From: Promethearchaeota archaeon
GTDB lineage: Archaea > Asgardarchaeota > Lokiarchaeia > Sigynarchaeales > SOKP01
DNA: 64,000 nt
Direction: 5' to 3'
Assembly: GCA_013375495.1 (NCBI GenBank)
Contig: JABXKC010000015.1
Location: 1 to 64,000, forward strand
The first letter of the stretch is position 1; the number at the start of each line of letters is the position of its first letter. Below are positions 44,166 through 54,593 of this stretch, piece by piece. A model generated the notes under the pieces. It saw only the letters and a program-made list of their open reading frames with translations. It was not told the DNA's origin and searched no databases. The translations under genes and the position numbers were made by a program.

Positions 44166-47100
44166 TTGAGTTCTGAAAGATTATCTAATAGCGACAAATG
44201 GGTTGTGCTAAAAAGCTTGTTTGATGAAAAAGGTTTAGTACGCCAACATCTCGATTCTTATAATAATTTTATAGAAGAAGAGATGCAAAGTATAGTTGAT
44301 GAGTCGGGTGAAGTAATACCTGATATTCCCGGATTTAAAATTAATTTTAGTAAAATTAAAGTTGGGGTACCTAAGGTTAGAGAAGCAGATGGTGCTACAA
44401 TGGAAATTACACCCATTGAAGCTAGGATACGGGAATTAAGCTATGCTGCTGATATTACATTAGAAATGACTCCTATAACTATTGATGAACGAACTCAAAG
44501 GGAAGAAGCGGAAGAAACTCTTGATATATATATTGGTAAAATACCAATCATGTTAAAAAGTTGCCGATGTCCTTTGGAAAGTTTATCTGAACAAGAATTA
44601 ATTAATAGAGGAGAAGACCCACTCGATCCTGGTGGATATTTTATAATTAATGGAACTGAACGGGTACTAGTAACACAAGAGGATTTAGCTCCTAATAGAA
44701 TTCTAGCTGAAGAAGCTAGCCGAAGTTCCAGTGCTACACATCAAGCAAAGGTATTTTCCACGAGAAGTGGTTTTCGAGCACCAGTTACAATAGAAAGAAA
44801 GAAAGATGGAAACCTACGAGTATCTTTTCCTTCAGTACCTGGAAAAATTCCGTTGGCAATCTTAATGCGTGCATTAGGATTACACTCGGATAGAGAAATC
44901 TTTGAAGCTATCTCCGAAAATGATGATATTCAAAAAGAGTTAATCCCAGTCATTGATGTTGCTTCTGAAATCCAAGTTTTAAAGGATCCGGAAAAATCTC
45001 AACAAAACTCTCTAGACTATATAGGAAAGAGGGTGGCAATAGGACAAACAAAAGATTATCGTATTAGAAGAGCACTTCAAGTCTTAGATCGATACTTATT
45101 ACCTCACGTTGGAAATGCGGAGGAGGACCGCATTAAAAAAGCTTATTATTTAGGACAAATGGCTCAGAAGGTTATGGAACTTGCTTTAATATTCCGCGAG
45201 CCTGATGATAAAGATCATTACGCTAACAAAAGATTGAAATTGGCTGGTGAGTTATTTACGTCCCTTTTTAGAGTTGCGTTTTTAAATCTTGTAAAAGACA
45301 TAAAATACCAACTAGAACGTACAGCCGTTCGAGGAAGAGCTCCTAATATTAAAACTGCTGTGAGAGCAGACGTAATAACTGAAAGAATAAGACATGCTCT
45401 AGCAACGGGTAATTGGGTCGGCGGTAAAGCAGGCGTTAGTCAATTATTAAATAGAACAAATCATGTAGGGACATTGAGCCATTTAAGGAGAGTTATATCT
45501 CCATTAAGTAGAAGTCAACCTCATTTTGAGGCAAGAGATTTACACCCTACTCAGTGGGGTAAGATATGTCCCGCAGAAACTCCAGAAGGACCAAATTGTG
45601 GGTTAGTTAAAAATTTAGGACTAGCCTCTATTATCTCTGTAGGTACAGACGAGAGAGTAATCGAGAATATTTTGATCGATCTTGGAGTAATTCCTATTAA
45701 CGAAGTGAAAAGTATAAAGGGGGAAAAAGTAAACATCTTTCTTAACGGTAAATTAGTTGGTATTCATCAAAAGTACAATCCCTTTACGAATCAGCTTCGA
45801 GAGAAGAGGCGTAGAGGTGAAATTGGTCAACACGTTAATATCGGTTATTATCACGATTCAAGAGAAATTCAAATAAATTGCGATGCTGGAAGAGCAACTA
45901 GACCACTATTTATAATCAAAAATAAGCAATTACTTATCACAAATGAGGATATAGAAAAACTAAAGCAAGGCAAGTATACATGGACTGATTTAATTCAAAA
46001 AGGCGTTATAGAATATTTAGATGCTGAAGAAGAAGAAAACGCGTATATTGCGATGTTTGAAGAAGATATTACAGCAGAACACACACATTTAGAAATTTCC
46101 CCAGCAGCGATTCTAGGCATTTGCGCATCCATTATTCCATTTCCTGAACATAATCAGTCTCCACGAAACACATACGAAGCTGGAATGGTTAAACAAGCTT
46201 TAGGGCTTTTTGCGGCAAATATGCATTTAAGACTTGATACACGCGGTCATACGCTTCATTACCCTCAGCAACCTTTAGTAAAAACAAGCCCAATGGAGAT
46301 AATTGGAATTAATCGCCGACCAGCCGGCCAAAATTTCATAATCGGAATGATGAGTTTTGAAGGATATAATATTGAAGATGCGATCATTATAAACAAAGCC
46401 TCAATAGAGCGCGGATTAGCGCGAAGTCACTTCTTTAGAACTTACGATGCTGAAGAAAGGAAGTATCCGGGAGGAGAATTAGATAAATTCGAGATTCCAG
46501 AGAGAGGAGTTAGAGGATTCAAATCTGCTGAATCTTATAGGCTGTTATCTGAAGAGGATGGAATTATCGAACCTGAAACAGCTGTTAACGGTGGTGATGT
46601 TCTAATTGGTAGAACGTCTCCCCCACGATTCATTAAATCTTACGAAGAATTTGAGTTAATGCAACCAAATAGAAGAGAAACTTCAAAAAACATGCGTCAT
46701 AATGAAAAAGGGATTGTAGATACAGTAATCATCTCTGAAACTGTTGATGGAAATAAATTAGTTAAGATTAAAGTTAGAGATTTACGAATTCCAGAGTTGG
46801 GAGATAAATTTTCTTCTCGACATGGTCAGAAGGGAGTACTTGGGCTCGTCCAACCCGCAGAAGACATGCCTTTCACATCAAATGGAGTAATTCCAGATAT
46901 TATCGTCAATCCTCACGCCATGCCATCAAGAATGACTTTAGGACAATTATTTGAGGGTATTAGCGGGAAAATCGCCTGTGTAACGGGAAAATTAGGCGAT
47001 GCAACAGCGTTCGAGTGGAAAGATATAACGAAACTTCAAGAGCAATTAGTAGAAGCAGGTTTTGAATTTAATGGTAGAGAAGTGATGTATAACGGTATTA

Positions 47101-47537
47101 CCGGGAAAAAATACGAAGCCGGGATTTATTGCGCTCCAATTTATTATCAAAAATTATACCATCTCGTTGCAGATAAACTTCACGCACGAGCTAGAGGGCC
47201 CGTTCAAATCTTGACGAGACAACCAACAGAAGGTAGAGCAAGAGAAGGGGGCTTGCGATTTGGTGAGATGGAAAGAGATTGCTTAGTGGGCCATGGATCG
47301 GCTCTATTATTAAAGGAGAGATTACTTGATGAGTCTGATCGAACAGTAATATTAGTATGTGAGAAATGTGGGCTTTTAGCGGTTTATGATCGAAACAGAG
47401 ATAAGAGATATTGCCCAGTATGTGGAGAAGGGACTGTGATATCTAAAGTAGTATGCTCTTATGCTTTCAAACTTCTGCTTCAAGAAATGATGTCTCTTGG
47501 ATTAGCTCCTAGACTTAAATTAAAAGAAAAAATATGA
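44166..47537 (+). CDS. rpoB: RNA polymerase subunit B, unsplit
   Basis: 1123 aa from TTG, so the B subunit is not split into B' and B'' as in many euryarchaea. Recognisable parts are GGYFIINGTERVLVTQEDLAP, RAPNIKTAVRADVITERIRH, the fork-loop and active-site region FEGYNIEDAIIINK, GDKFSSRHGQKGVLGL, and the C-terminal zinc motif CEKCG ... CPVCG. It forms one unit with rpoH. The genes for the A subunits, normally next, are not here; a convergent membrane protein gene follows instead. Confidence 0.97.
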   Translation: MSSERLSNSDKWVVLKSLFDEKGLVRQHLDSYNNFIEEEMQSIVDESGEVIPDIPGFKINFSKIKVGVPKVREADGATMEITPIEARIRELSYAADITLEMTPITIDERTQREEAEETLDIYIGKIPIMLKSCRCPLESLSEQELINRGEDPLDPGGYFIINGTERVLVTQEDLAPNRILAEEASRSSSATHQAKVFSTRSGFRAPVTIERKKDGNLRVSFPSVPGKIPLAILMRALGLHSDREIFEAISENDDIQKELIPVIDVASEIQVLKDPEKSQQNSLDYIGKRVAIGQTKDYRIRRALQVLDRYLLPHVGNAEEDRIKKAYYLGQMAQKVMELALIFREPDDKDHYANKRLKLAGELFTSLFRVAFLNLVKDIKYQLERTAVRGRAPNIKTAVRADVITERIRHALATGNWVGGKAGVSQLLNRTNHVGTLSHLRRVISPLSRSQPHFEARDLHPTQWGKICPAETPEGPNCGLVKNLGLASIISVGTDERVIENILIDLGVIPINEVKSIKGEKVNIFLNGKLVGIHQKYNPFTNQLREKRRRGEIGQHVNIGYYHDSREIQINCDAGRATRPLFIIKNKQLLITNEDIEKLKQGKYTWTDLIQKGVIEYLDAEEEENAYIAMFEEDITAEHTHLEISPAAILGICASIIPFPEHNQSPRNTYEAGMVKQALGLFAANMHLRLDTRGHTLHYPQQPLVKTSPMEIIGINRRPAGQNFIIGMMSFEGYNIEDAIIINKASIERGLARSHFFRTYDAEERKYPGGELDKFEIPERGVRGFKSAESYRLLSEEDGIIEPETAVNGGDVLIGRTSPPRFIKSYEEFELMQPNRRETSKNMRHNEKGIVDTVIISETVDGNKLVKIKVRDLRIPELGDKFSSRHGQKGVLGLVQPAEDMPFTSNGVIPDIIVNPHAMPSRMTLGQLFEGISGKIACVTGKLGDATAFEWKDITKLQEQLVEAGFEFNGREVMYNGITGKKYEAGIYCAPIYYQKLYHLVADKLHARARGPVQILTRQPTEGRAREGGLRFGEMERDCLVGHGSALLLKERLLDESDRTVILVCEKCGLLAVYDRNRDKRYCPVCGEGTVISKVVCSYAFKLLLQEMMSLGLAPRLKLKEKI

Positions 47538-47562
47538 TTTTTTTTCTCAATTCTTATTTTTT
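47538..47562 (+). terminator. T-tracts after rpoB
   Basis: Two T-runs (T8 at 47538-47545 and T6 ending at 47562) follow the rpoB stop and precede a convergent gene. Such U-rich stretches terminate archaeal transcription. This marks the rpoH-rpoB unit as ending here. Confidence 0.4.
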
Positions 47563-47617
47563 ACTATATTACATTACATGTTTTATTCTAAAATAAAAAA
47601 AAAGGTTAAATTTTCAA

Positions 47618-48064
47618 TCATCCAAATTGAATAAACTGGTACAATTCTGGAATTAGAGAGTAAATAATGTACAATATGAACAATGTCAAAAGCGAAACCC
47701 ATAATGCGTGTTCCCAAGAAATCCCAAGTATGAATTTAGTTAGAGTTAATAACAAAAGAAAGAATATAATCGGGCCAAAATTCATCAGGTAGTTATGACC
47801 TCCACCGTCAATAGCAGATCTTAAAGATGCTAATCCATCACCTAAAATATTCAGAACCATCATTATTGCTCCAACGATAATGGGAAGCACTAAAACCGAT
47901 ATAAAAGCTAAGATCAGAATTAAAACCCATTTGTCTCGCGCTTTAGTTTTTGAAACCACTACAATGACAGCAATGTACATTATTAGAAATACTATCACCG
48001 TTGCTAAGAGTAACCATAAGACGAAAAATAAAGGATCACCGATATTAATTATTTGAAATAACAT
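47618..48064 (-). CDS. Four-helix membrane protein
   Basis: 148 aa. It is very hydrophobic with about four membrane segments (about 12-35, 45-70, 90-112 and 118-140). No catalytic motif is seen. It lies convergent to rpoB and may share a transcript with the small membrane protein upstream. Function unknown. Confidence 0.6.
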   Translation of the reverse strand: MLFQIINIGDPLFFVLWLLLATVIVFLIMYIAVIVVVSKTKARDKWVLILILAFISVLVLPIIVGAIMMVLNILGDGLASLRSAIDGGGHNYLMNFGPIIFFLLLLTLTKFILGISWEHALWVSLLTLFILYIIYSLIPELYQFIQFG

Positions 48065-48268
48065 TTATTTTCTCCTACTTGTTGAATAGAATTTTATTAA
48101 GATATTAATTTAAGAAAAAAATATTCTCCTTCTTTTATAAATATTCATCATATTTTTTATTGATTATATTTGCAGTTAGAAAGATGGCAAAAAAAGGCTG
48201 TTATGTAAAAAATTAGTAAAAATAATATGATTTTACTTCTGGTCCGAATGGAAATTATATTAGATTTA

Positions 48269-48496
48269 TTATATTCCAAAAGTAATGAGGAAAAAGTGGA
48301 ATGCAAACCCTAATAGGATAGCAGAAATGCTAATTGATATTATTGAGAGTTTAATTGATAATTCTCTTCCATATCTGGTATAGACAATTAAAACCGCTAA
48401 AGAAAAGAATCCAATGAAGAGAAAAACCCACGCCAAGACCCAAATAGTTATTGAAGGAACTTGAAAATCATCGATTTGAAGGAATAAAAATAACAT
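48269..48496 (-). CDS. Small two-helix membrane protein
   Basis: 75 aa with two membrane segments (about 14-38 and 48-72) joined by a short basic turn (YTRYGRELS). No family recognised. It is separated by about 200 bp on either side from a second membrane protein and a nucleotidyltransferase on the same strand. Confidence 0.5.
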   Translation of the reverse strand: MLFLFLQIDDFQVPSITIWVLAWVFLFIGFFSLAVLIVYTRYGRELSIKLSIISISISAILLGFAFHFFLITFGI

Positions 48497-48612
48497 TAAA
48501 AATCATTACTTGTTTTTATGGTTTAAGTAATAACTTATCTTTTATTTTTTTTTAACTTTATTAATCTGATTTCATAAGTGTCGCCATGAGATAAAATGGT
48601 TGATAATTTTTA

Positions 48613-49497
48613 TTAAATTTTTGTAGAATTATAGATTTTTTTTGCTAATTTTATATATTTTGTGAGAAATGGTAAACCATTGAACTTATTCTCAAGGTAA
48701 TTAACCAGGTCTTGAAATTCTAATTTTCTATGAAGACTTCCGTTTCTAAGCAGGGAAAAAATAAAAAAAATAAAATTTTTACGAAGAATTTTAAAATCTA
48801 TAGAAAATTTATCAGTTCTCCTAAAAATATTAGATTCTTTCATAAAATGAAGCGTATTTTTTCTTATATTGTTCTCTATTTGTAAATTCTCTATATGTAT
48901 TGATATACTAAGAACAGAAGTTAAGTAATAGCTTTTATCGAAATATTTACATAAATAGAATCCGAATTTGAACACAGCCTTAGTAAATTCTCTCTTGGAA
49001 ACCAAATTTTTCTCAGAAGAGCTACTTTCTTTTAGGCTTTTCTCTAGATGATAAAGGCTTCTTAGGAAAATATCATCGAAATCATATTTTAGATCAGAAA
49101 TCTTGGGAAGTTGATTTCTTACATCTTTACCATATAAGAGTTGAGAGTTCTCTGGACGTTTCAAGTCTAAGATGCTCCACTCGTAATTAGCAAATGACTC
49201 GTGGGCAAATACTTCTTTTTCTTTTAATCCTTGTAATGTATTATATCCTAGCCAAACATTAAAATCTTCGATATTTTTAGTTTCATATCGAACTTCTGTC
49301 CATTCAAGTTTAGGGATTTTATCGAAGGAATTAACTATGACAATTACATCGATATCAGTGTTTTTCCAATCAGAAGGAAGATTTTTATCAAAATAACTTC
49401 CTATACCATACACGCTGATGATATTATCTCTATAATTATCCTCTAAATAGTTGATAATGTTTGAAATTATACTATCTTTTGTTTTAATTTTGTTCAC
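48613..49497 (-). CDS. Nucleotidyltransferase-domain protein
   Basis: 294 aa. The motif YGIGSYFDKN ... NTDIDVIVIV at about 30-55 carries GS and the two Asp residues of the Pol-beta nucleotidyltransferase fold. The C-terminal 160 residues are helical, similar to the HEPN-like or substrate domains that accompany such enzymes. No partner toxin gene is adjacent. Function unknown. Confidence 0.65.
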   Translation of the reverse strand: MNKIKTKDSIISNIINYLEDNYRDNIISVYGIGSYFDKNLPSDWKNTDIDVIVIVNSFDKIPKLEWTEVRYETKNIEDFNVWLGYNTLQGLKEKEVFAHESFANYEWSILDLKRPENSQLLYGKDVRNQLPKISDLKYDFDDIFLRSLYHLEKSLKESSSSEKNLVSKREFTKAVFKFGFYLCKYFDKSYYLTSVLSISIHIENLQIENNIRKNTLHFMKESNIFRRTDKFSIDFKILRKNFIFFIFSLLRNGSLHRKLEFQDLVNYLENKFNGLPFLTKYIKLAKKIYNSTKI

Positions 49498-49591
49498 TAC
49501 TTATTGCTTAAATTAAAATTTAAAGTTATGTTCTACTTATAATATCATTATTTAGATATTTATTATTAAAGAAATAATTTAACGAGTTAAG

Positions 49592-50374
49592 ATGCATTTT
49601 TTAAGCAAGGTAATCGAAACGCCAAATTTAGACGATCCCGCAAAAAAGCACATGTCTATTCATAGACATTTCTATAGATATTCTAAAGGAGATTTTATTG
49701 GTCCTGCGCTAAAAATCTCTAAAACAAGTGGAAAAATAACCCTTAAAGGTGCTCATGAATACGAAGATTTAATCTTAGAGCTAGTTGTGAAATCGTTATC
49801 GAATTCCCAACCTGATTTTGAGATTAAAGGGAAATTAATTACAGGAAGCGATTTACAAGAAACAATATCAAATCTAGGCTTAAACTGGGTTTTGAAAAGA
49901 TCCACAGGCCAAACGAAAAATTACAAAGCTGATATTCTTGATCAAGTCAATAAGAGCCTGTTATTACAAGCAATAGAAATATTTAGAGAAAATAGCTACT
50001 TACTTCTATCTTTCGTTATTAATCCAAATTGTAAAGTTACGACAAAAAAAAACATACCCCAACCATCGAAAAAAAAAGTTGAAGACGACGAAGTGGGTAA
50101 AAGAATTCAATTTTGTACTGGCGTACTGAGTAATACAGATGCTAATCTTAAGATGGTGTTAGATTTAGCTGTTCCTGATTTTACATCTGAGATCCCTAAA
50201 AATTGGAGATCCCTTACTATATTTAATAATTACAAAATAAAAGAGATGGAGATTCCTACAAATATCAAGGACTCTCGTTTATTAAGGATCATGGCTATAA
50301 GAAAAGGAAAAATGTTTCGATCAATTGATATCAACGGTGAATTAATTGAAAAGCAATACTCAATTATAGTATAA
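49592..50374 (+). CDS. Uncharacterised conserved-looking protein
   Basis: 260 aa, unrecognised. The first 150 residues include HMSIHRHFYRYSKGDFIGPA and a segment that could be a nucleic-acid-binding alpha/beta domain. A lysine-rich linker at about 150-165 separates it from a C-terminal domain. It begins just before the TFE gene on the same strand (64-bp gap), so a link to transcription is possible but unproven. Confidence 0.55.
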   Translation: MHFLSKVIETPNLDDPAKKHMSIHRHFYRYSKGDFIGPALKISKTSGKITLKGAHEYEDLILELVVKSLSNSQPDFEIKGKLITGSDLQETISNLGLNWVLKRSTGQTKNYKADILDQVNKSLLLQAIEIFRENSYLLLSFVINPNCKVTTKKNIPQPSKKKVEDDEVGKRIQFCTGVLSNTDANLKMVLDLAVPDFTSEIPKNWRSLTIFNNYKIKEMEIPTNIKDSRLLRIMAIRKGKMFRSIDINGELIEKQYSIIV

Positions 50375-50477
50375 AATTCAGCAAACTTAATTCTGATAAT
50401 TTAAAATTCAAAAAATTTAACTTTAACGAAAGTTTTACTTGTACAACGAAAAGAAAAGATTGAGAAGATCAAGGATT

Positions 50478-51062
50478 ATGAAAGAATTAAACCAGCTATT
50501 AAAATCTTTTTTGTATATATTAGGTGGCGATATAGCTATAGAAGTTGGAATTGAATTATTAAATTCAGAAGAAGAAGATATAACTGATGAGGGCATTACT
50601 GAAAATATTAAAAAACGTCTTGAAAACGAAAATTCCGATATAAGATTTGAAGATAACGAGGGAGAGTTTTTAAAATTAAATACTGTACGAAAGACATTAT
50701 ATAAATTATATAGTGGAAAATTAGCTCAATTTAGAAGAATTCGCGATAAATCTACAGGTTGGTTTATATACTATTGGTGGCATGAATTTGACCTGTTTGA
50801 AGAAATATTAATGGAAAAAAGGAGATTAATGGAGAGTAAGTTAAGAGACCGGTTAAAATTCGAAGAAAATAACTATTTCTTTGTTTGTAAAGATTGTCAA
50901 GATTCACATAACAAATTTAATTTTGATAGAGCGTTTGAATTGAATTTCAGATGTCCGGATTGTGGTGGTCAATTAGAAGCTCAAGACAATAAGGAATTAA
51001 TTCATTTTTTAAAACAGAAAGTTGTTCTTATTGAAAGTCTGGATTTATCTATTAGTTCTTAA
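50478..51062 (+). CDS. tfe: Transcription factor E, alpha subunit
   Basis: 194 aa from ATG 50478 (frame open from TTG 50439). The N-terminal winged helix has the FEGEFLKLN-like DNEGEFLKLNTVRKTLYKLY followed by TGWFIYYWW, the region that touches RNA polymerase and melted DNA. A coiled-coil helix leads to the zinc ribbon CKDC ... CPDCGG. TFE is the homologue of TFIIE-alpha and helps promoter opening. It converges with MBF1, with a 4-nt overlap of the stop regions. Confidence 0.94.
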   Translation: MKELNQLLKSFLYILGGDIAIEVGIELLNSEEEDITDEGITENIKKRLENENSDIRFEDNEGEFLKLNTVRKTLYKLYSGKLAQFRRIRDKSTGWFIYYWWHEFDLFEEILMEKRRLMESKLRDRLKFEENNYFFVCKDCQDSHNKFNFDRAFELNFRCPDCGGQLEAQDNKELIHFLKQKVVLIESLDLSISS

Positions 51063-51595
51063 TTCTTTTTCTTTTTAACATAGGCGATATCACCTAAAGA
51101 AGAACCGCTAGATTTCTTCATATACTGACTTTGCTTAGCGGTTGGCTCAATTTCATCTACCTGTTTAAGAAGTTTAATTTTATAGACTTCTTCTATTTTC
51201 TTCGCTAACTTTATAGTAGGCTCAACTTTCCCAGCTTCAATTCTTCTTAATAAGGAAGGTTTTTCGTTTAGTTTTTGAGCAAACTGATCTTGATTAAGTC
51301 CAAGAGCATTACGAGCGTTTCTAATTCTTACGACATAATCGTCTACAATTTCTATACTTTCTTCGATTCTTCTCGGATGAACTACTTTTTTTTGAGAAGA
51401 TTTAGGTTTAGGATATAATTCTTTAGATGTATCAGTCATTTTAGGCTTTGATTTGATTTTAACGCCAAATTGGGCACAACTTTGACACACGGTGATTTTT
51501 GCTCCTTCAATTAATACTTTTTCTCCTCTACCCCATATTTTTCCACCACATATGGGACATTCCTTCTCATATTCGTTAGCTATTTTTTTCGACAT
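51059..51595 (-). CDS. mbf1: Multiprotein bridging factor 1
   Basis: 178 aa. The N-terminal zinc ribbon has CPICGG and CQSC. A flexible Lys/Ser-rich linker follows, then the MBF1-type HTH (VVRIRNARNALGLNQDQFAQ and SLLRRIEAGKVEPT). In archaea MBF1 binds ribosomes and is linked to translation; in eukaryotes it is also a coactivator. It diverges from PAN. Confidence 0.94.
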   Translation of the reverse strand: MSKKIANEYEKECPICGGKIWGRGEKVLIEGAKITVCQSCAQFGVKIKSKPKMTDTSKELYPKPKSSQKKVVHPRRIEESIEIVDDYVVRIRNARNALGLNQDQFAQKLNEKPSLLRRIEAGKVEPTIKLAKKIEEVYKIKLLKQVDEIEPTAKQSQYMKKSSGSSLGDIAYVKKKKN

Positions 51596-51822
51596 ATAAT
51601 ATCCTATTCCTTGGTAATTTCCAAGAAAAAATATTTTGTGTAAGATCGGGATGTAAGACTCTTATAATTTTTGGTTTTTAGCCACTATTCGTTATAAAAT
51701 ATAATCCAAAAATTTTTTAAAACTCAACTTCTTTCTGATAGTAGCGTATTACCTTAAGTTTAAATGATTATATTGTTATTATTTAATTAATTTATTATCT
51801 TAAAATTGAAATAAGAAAGAAG

Positions 51823-53040
51823 ATGGGAAATTTAACGTCGGCTAAGGAAAGGAAAAAAAAAGAAGAAACGAAAGATGAAGAATATTTAATCACTTATACA
51901 AGGCATTTAGAAAAAAGATTAAGAAATCTAGAAACCGAAAAGCAACTATTAGATGCTGAGCGTTTAAGACTAGAGCAAGAATTAAACAGTTTAAGAAACG
52001 AAATTGATAGATTAAGAGAACCTCCATTAGTTTCGGCTACTGTAATTGATATGTTAGAAGACACGGGGAAAGTTATCGTAAAAAGCTCCACTGGACCTAG
52101 TTTTGTTGTTAACCCCAGTAGAAAAGTTAAAAATGAAAACTTAACTCCAGGAATGCGAGTCGCTTTAAATCAAAGAACTTTCGCAATAATGGAAATTCTA
52201 CCCACTAAATTAGATCCGTTTGTGAAAGGTATGGAAGTCATAGATGAAATTCCAGATCTATCTTACGATGATGTAGGTGGACTAAATGACCAGATACAAG
52301 AGGTAAGAGAAACTGTGGAATTACCATTACTAAAGCCAGAGTTGTTTAAAAAAATAGGAATTGATCCTCCTAAAGGAGTTTTACTTTACGGCCCCCCAGG
52401 TACGGGTAAAACATTAGTTGCAAAAGCAGTTGCGCATGAAACTGAAGCTACATTTATTAGAATAATTGGTTCAGAGTTAGTTCAGAAGTTTATAGGAGAA
52501 GGCGCTCGTTTGGTAAGAGAAATATTCAATTTAGCAAAACAAAAAGCCCCTACTATCTTATTTATTGATGAATTAGATGCAATTGGATCTCAAAGATTAA
52601 AAATCGCAACATCTGGAGATAGAGAAGTTCAGAGGACTTTAATGCAATTATTAAGCGAATTAGACGGATTTGAAGAAAGGGGAGACGTAAAAATAATTGG
52701 TGCAACTAATCGAATTGATATACTAGATCCTGCTTTGTTAAGACCTGGTAGGTTTGACCGAATGATTGATTTTCCAATCCCAGATGAGGAAGCGAGAAAG
52801 TCGATCTTTAAAATCCACACAAGAGCTTTAACTATTGAGGGAGAAGTTAATTATAAAAAACTAGTTGAATTAACTGAGGGAGCAACTGGAGCAGATATAA
52901 AAGCAATTTGTACTGAAGCTGGAATGTTTGCAATAAGGAAAGAAGCAGACCAGATAGTAAAAGATGATTTTCTTGAAGCTGTTAATAAAGTTATGAACAA
53001 AATGAAAGATAAGGCTATTCAATCAAGGATGTATACTTAA
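51823..53040 (+). CDS. pan: Proteasome-activating nucleotidase PAN
   Basis: 405 aa. The N-terminal coiled coil (about 10-65) and OB domain are followed by the AAA+ core: [17 protein letters not shown], Walker A GPPGTGKT, pore loop motif KFIGEGAR, Walker [11 protein letters not shown], and [20 protein letters not shown]. The C-terminus is RMYT, an Hb-Y-X motif that docks into the 20S proteasome and opens its gate. The proteasome genes are not in the window. Confidence 0.95.
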   Translation: MGNLTSAKERKKKEETKDEEYLITYTRHLEKRLRNLETEKQLLDAERLRLEQELNSLRNEIDRLREPPLVSATVIDMLEDTGKVIVKSSTGPSFVVNPSRKVKNENLTPGMRVALNQRTFAIMEILPTKLDPFVKGMEVIDEIPDLSYDDVGGLNDQIQEVRETVELPLLKPELFKKIGIDPPKGVLLYGPPGTGKTLVAKAVAHETEATFIRIIGSELVQKFIGEGARLVREIFNLAKQKAPTILFIDELDAIGSQRLKIATSGDREVQRTLMQLLSELDGFEERGDVKIIGATNRIDILDPALLRPGRFDRMIDFPIPDEEARKSIFKIHTRALTIEGEVNYKKLVELTEGATGADIKAICTEAGMFAIRKEADQIVKDDFLEAVNKVMNKMKDKAIQSRMYT

Positions 53041-53102
53041 CCATCTTTTTTGCAATAATCCATTTTTATTTTAATGTTAATTGATACAGAAATCAAATTA
53101 AG

Positions 53103-53594
53103 ATGGAAACTAAACTATTTTTTGCTTTAAGAAAAGTAAAGGCTATTTCTGACTATCAATTCGGTCAATCGATAACTGATGTTCTATTTGAAGATGAAAA
53201 TGAGATACATTTTAAATTTTCTAAAAACACCGGTAAAATAAAGCATGTGTATTATAAAGACAAAATTCTGCTAAATTTAAGACCAACTAATGGATTTTTT
53301 ACGTTGAGCTTATTCTCCGCTGAAAAAATAATTAAAAACATACCACCGCCGAAGTTAAGAGCAATAGTAATGAATGAGATATCTGATTTCATTAGATTAG
53401 GTCGTAATGTCTTTTGTAAACATGTTATAGAGATAGACGATAATTTAAGACCCTCTGATGAGATTATTGTTGTGAATCAAGAAAATGAAATTTTAGCGAT
53501 TGGAAAGTTAATGATCCCAGTTCCGTATGTTCGTAGTTTTAAAACGGGAGTTGCGATAAAAGTTCGGAAAGGCATGGTTACATCAAAATTTTAA
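53103..53594 (+). CDS. PUA-domain RNA-binding protein
   Basis: 163 aa. The pre-PUA and PUA domains match the archaeal family found as a neighbour of the NAC gene, with LRKVKAISDYQFGQSITDVLF, IKHVYYKDKILLNLRPTNGFF, NVFCKHVIEID and a PUA ending FKTGVAIKVRKG. It resembles the C-terminal part of archaeosine enzymes. Likely RNA binding. It is 30 bp from NAC on the same strand. Confidence 0.82.
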   Translation: METKLFFALRKVKAISDYQFGQSITDVLFEDENEIHFKFSKNTGKIKHVYYKDKILLNLRPTNGFFTLSLFSAEKIIKNIPPPKLRAIVMNEISDFIRLGRNVFCKHVIEIDDNLRPSDEIIVVNQENEILAIGKLMIPVPYVRSFKTGVAIKVRKGMVTSKF

Positions 53595-53624
53595 AATTTA
53601 ATAGATAATTATAATATACATAGT

Positions 53625-54122
53625 TTGGAGTTGTTGAAAAAAATGGTTAAATTACCTAAAGAGATGCAAAAAAAGGAAAAGAGTAAACCAACGCGTCCAC
53701 AAGCAACAAAAAAGAGAGAAGGACAGCAGTTTGCATCGAGACAGATGCGTCGTCGAATGCAACAACAAGGAATTGATATGGAGCAAATTAACGCTACACG
53801 AGTAATAATAGAAAGTCATGAAAATACTCTCGTAATCGATCAACCTGAAGTCGTTTTAATGAAACAAATGGGACAAGAGATTTATCAAGTAATAGGTGAT
53901 GCAGAGGAATATCCTGTAGGTGAAGTTCAAATTGGAGAAAGGGAAGAAGGGGACATAGTAGATCTCATTGAAGAATCTGAAGCAAAACCGGTTATTACCG
54001 AAAATGATATAATGTTAGTGGCAGCTCAAGCAAATGTAGATAAAGAAGAAGCGAACGCTGCGTTAATTGACAGTGAAGGAGATATTGCTAAGGCTATTTT
54101 ATTTTTGAAAAATAAACCTTAA
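53625..54122 (+). CDS. nac: Nascent polypeptide-associated complex (NAC-alpha)
   Basis: 165 aa from TTG. The NAC beta-barrel (MRRRMQQQGIDMEQINATRV then QPEVVLMKQMGQEIYQVIG) is followed by a C-terminal UBA domain (TENDIMLVAAQANVDKEEAN). NAC binds nascent chains at the ribosome exit. The N-terminal basic tail (KKEKSKPTRPQATKKREG) is longer than usual and probably contacts rRNA. The PUA-NAC gene pair is common in archaea. Confidence 0.94.
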   Translation: MELLKKMVKLPKEMQKKEKSKPTRPQATKKREGQQFASRQMRRRMQQQGIDMEQINATRVIIESHENTLVIDQPEVVLMKQMGQEIYQVIGDAEEYPVGEVQIGEREEGDIVDLIEESEAKPVITENDIMLVAAQANVDKEEANAALIDSEGDIAKAILFLKNKP

Positions 54123-54206
54123 TATATTGAATTGTATTTATAGAAAAAATAAGAATTAAGAATCATTAACCATTCAATTTTTTATAATTAGTATGGGAAA
54201 AAAGAT

Positions 54207-54560
54207 ATGTCAAAAGTAAAGAAAAAACCTACTAGGTTACCAGGAGGATTATCTCAAGAGGAAATCGTAATTGAGAAAGTTATCTATTTTTCAGGTTGGA
54301 TTTTTTTAATTGCTTTATTGCTATTATTAAGTGCGTTTTTTCTTTTTGACTCGATACTAGACTTGATCGAATTAGAGTTAAATGCGTCGACATTTACACT
54401 AATAATTTTCACTGGAACAAATTCAGCAATTAGTTTTGCATTAGCGACACGAATAAAAAAAAATAGAGATCAAAAAAAGAAATTGTTCGTTGATTGGCTA
54501 ATGGGCGAATTTATATTATGTATAATTGCAATTTTTGTTATTGCTGCTTATCAGTGGTAA
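54207..54560 (+). CDS. Small three-helix membrane protein
   Basis: 117 aa with about three membrane segments (30-52, 60-82 and 97-116) after a basic N-terminus (MSKVKKKPTRLPGG). A basic loop lies between segments 2 and 3. It follows the NAC gene by 84 bp. No family recognised. Confidence 0.55.
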   Translation: MSKVKKKPTRLPGGLSQEEIVIEKVIYFSGWIFLIALLLLLSAFFLFDSILDLIELELNASTFTLIIFTGTNSAISFALATRIKKNRDQKKKLFVDWLMGEFILCIIAIFVIAAYQW

Positions 54561-54593
54561 TTTTTTTTTAATTCCATTTATAGTTGTGCCGAT

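Noticed and set aside
48613..49497. Nucleotidyltransferase considered as half of a MNT-HEPN toxin-antitoxin pair
   Set aside because: No small HEPN gene is adjacent; the C-terminal helical region is part of the same protein.
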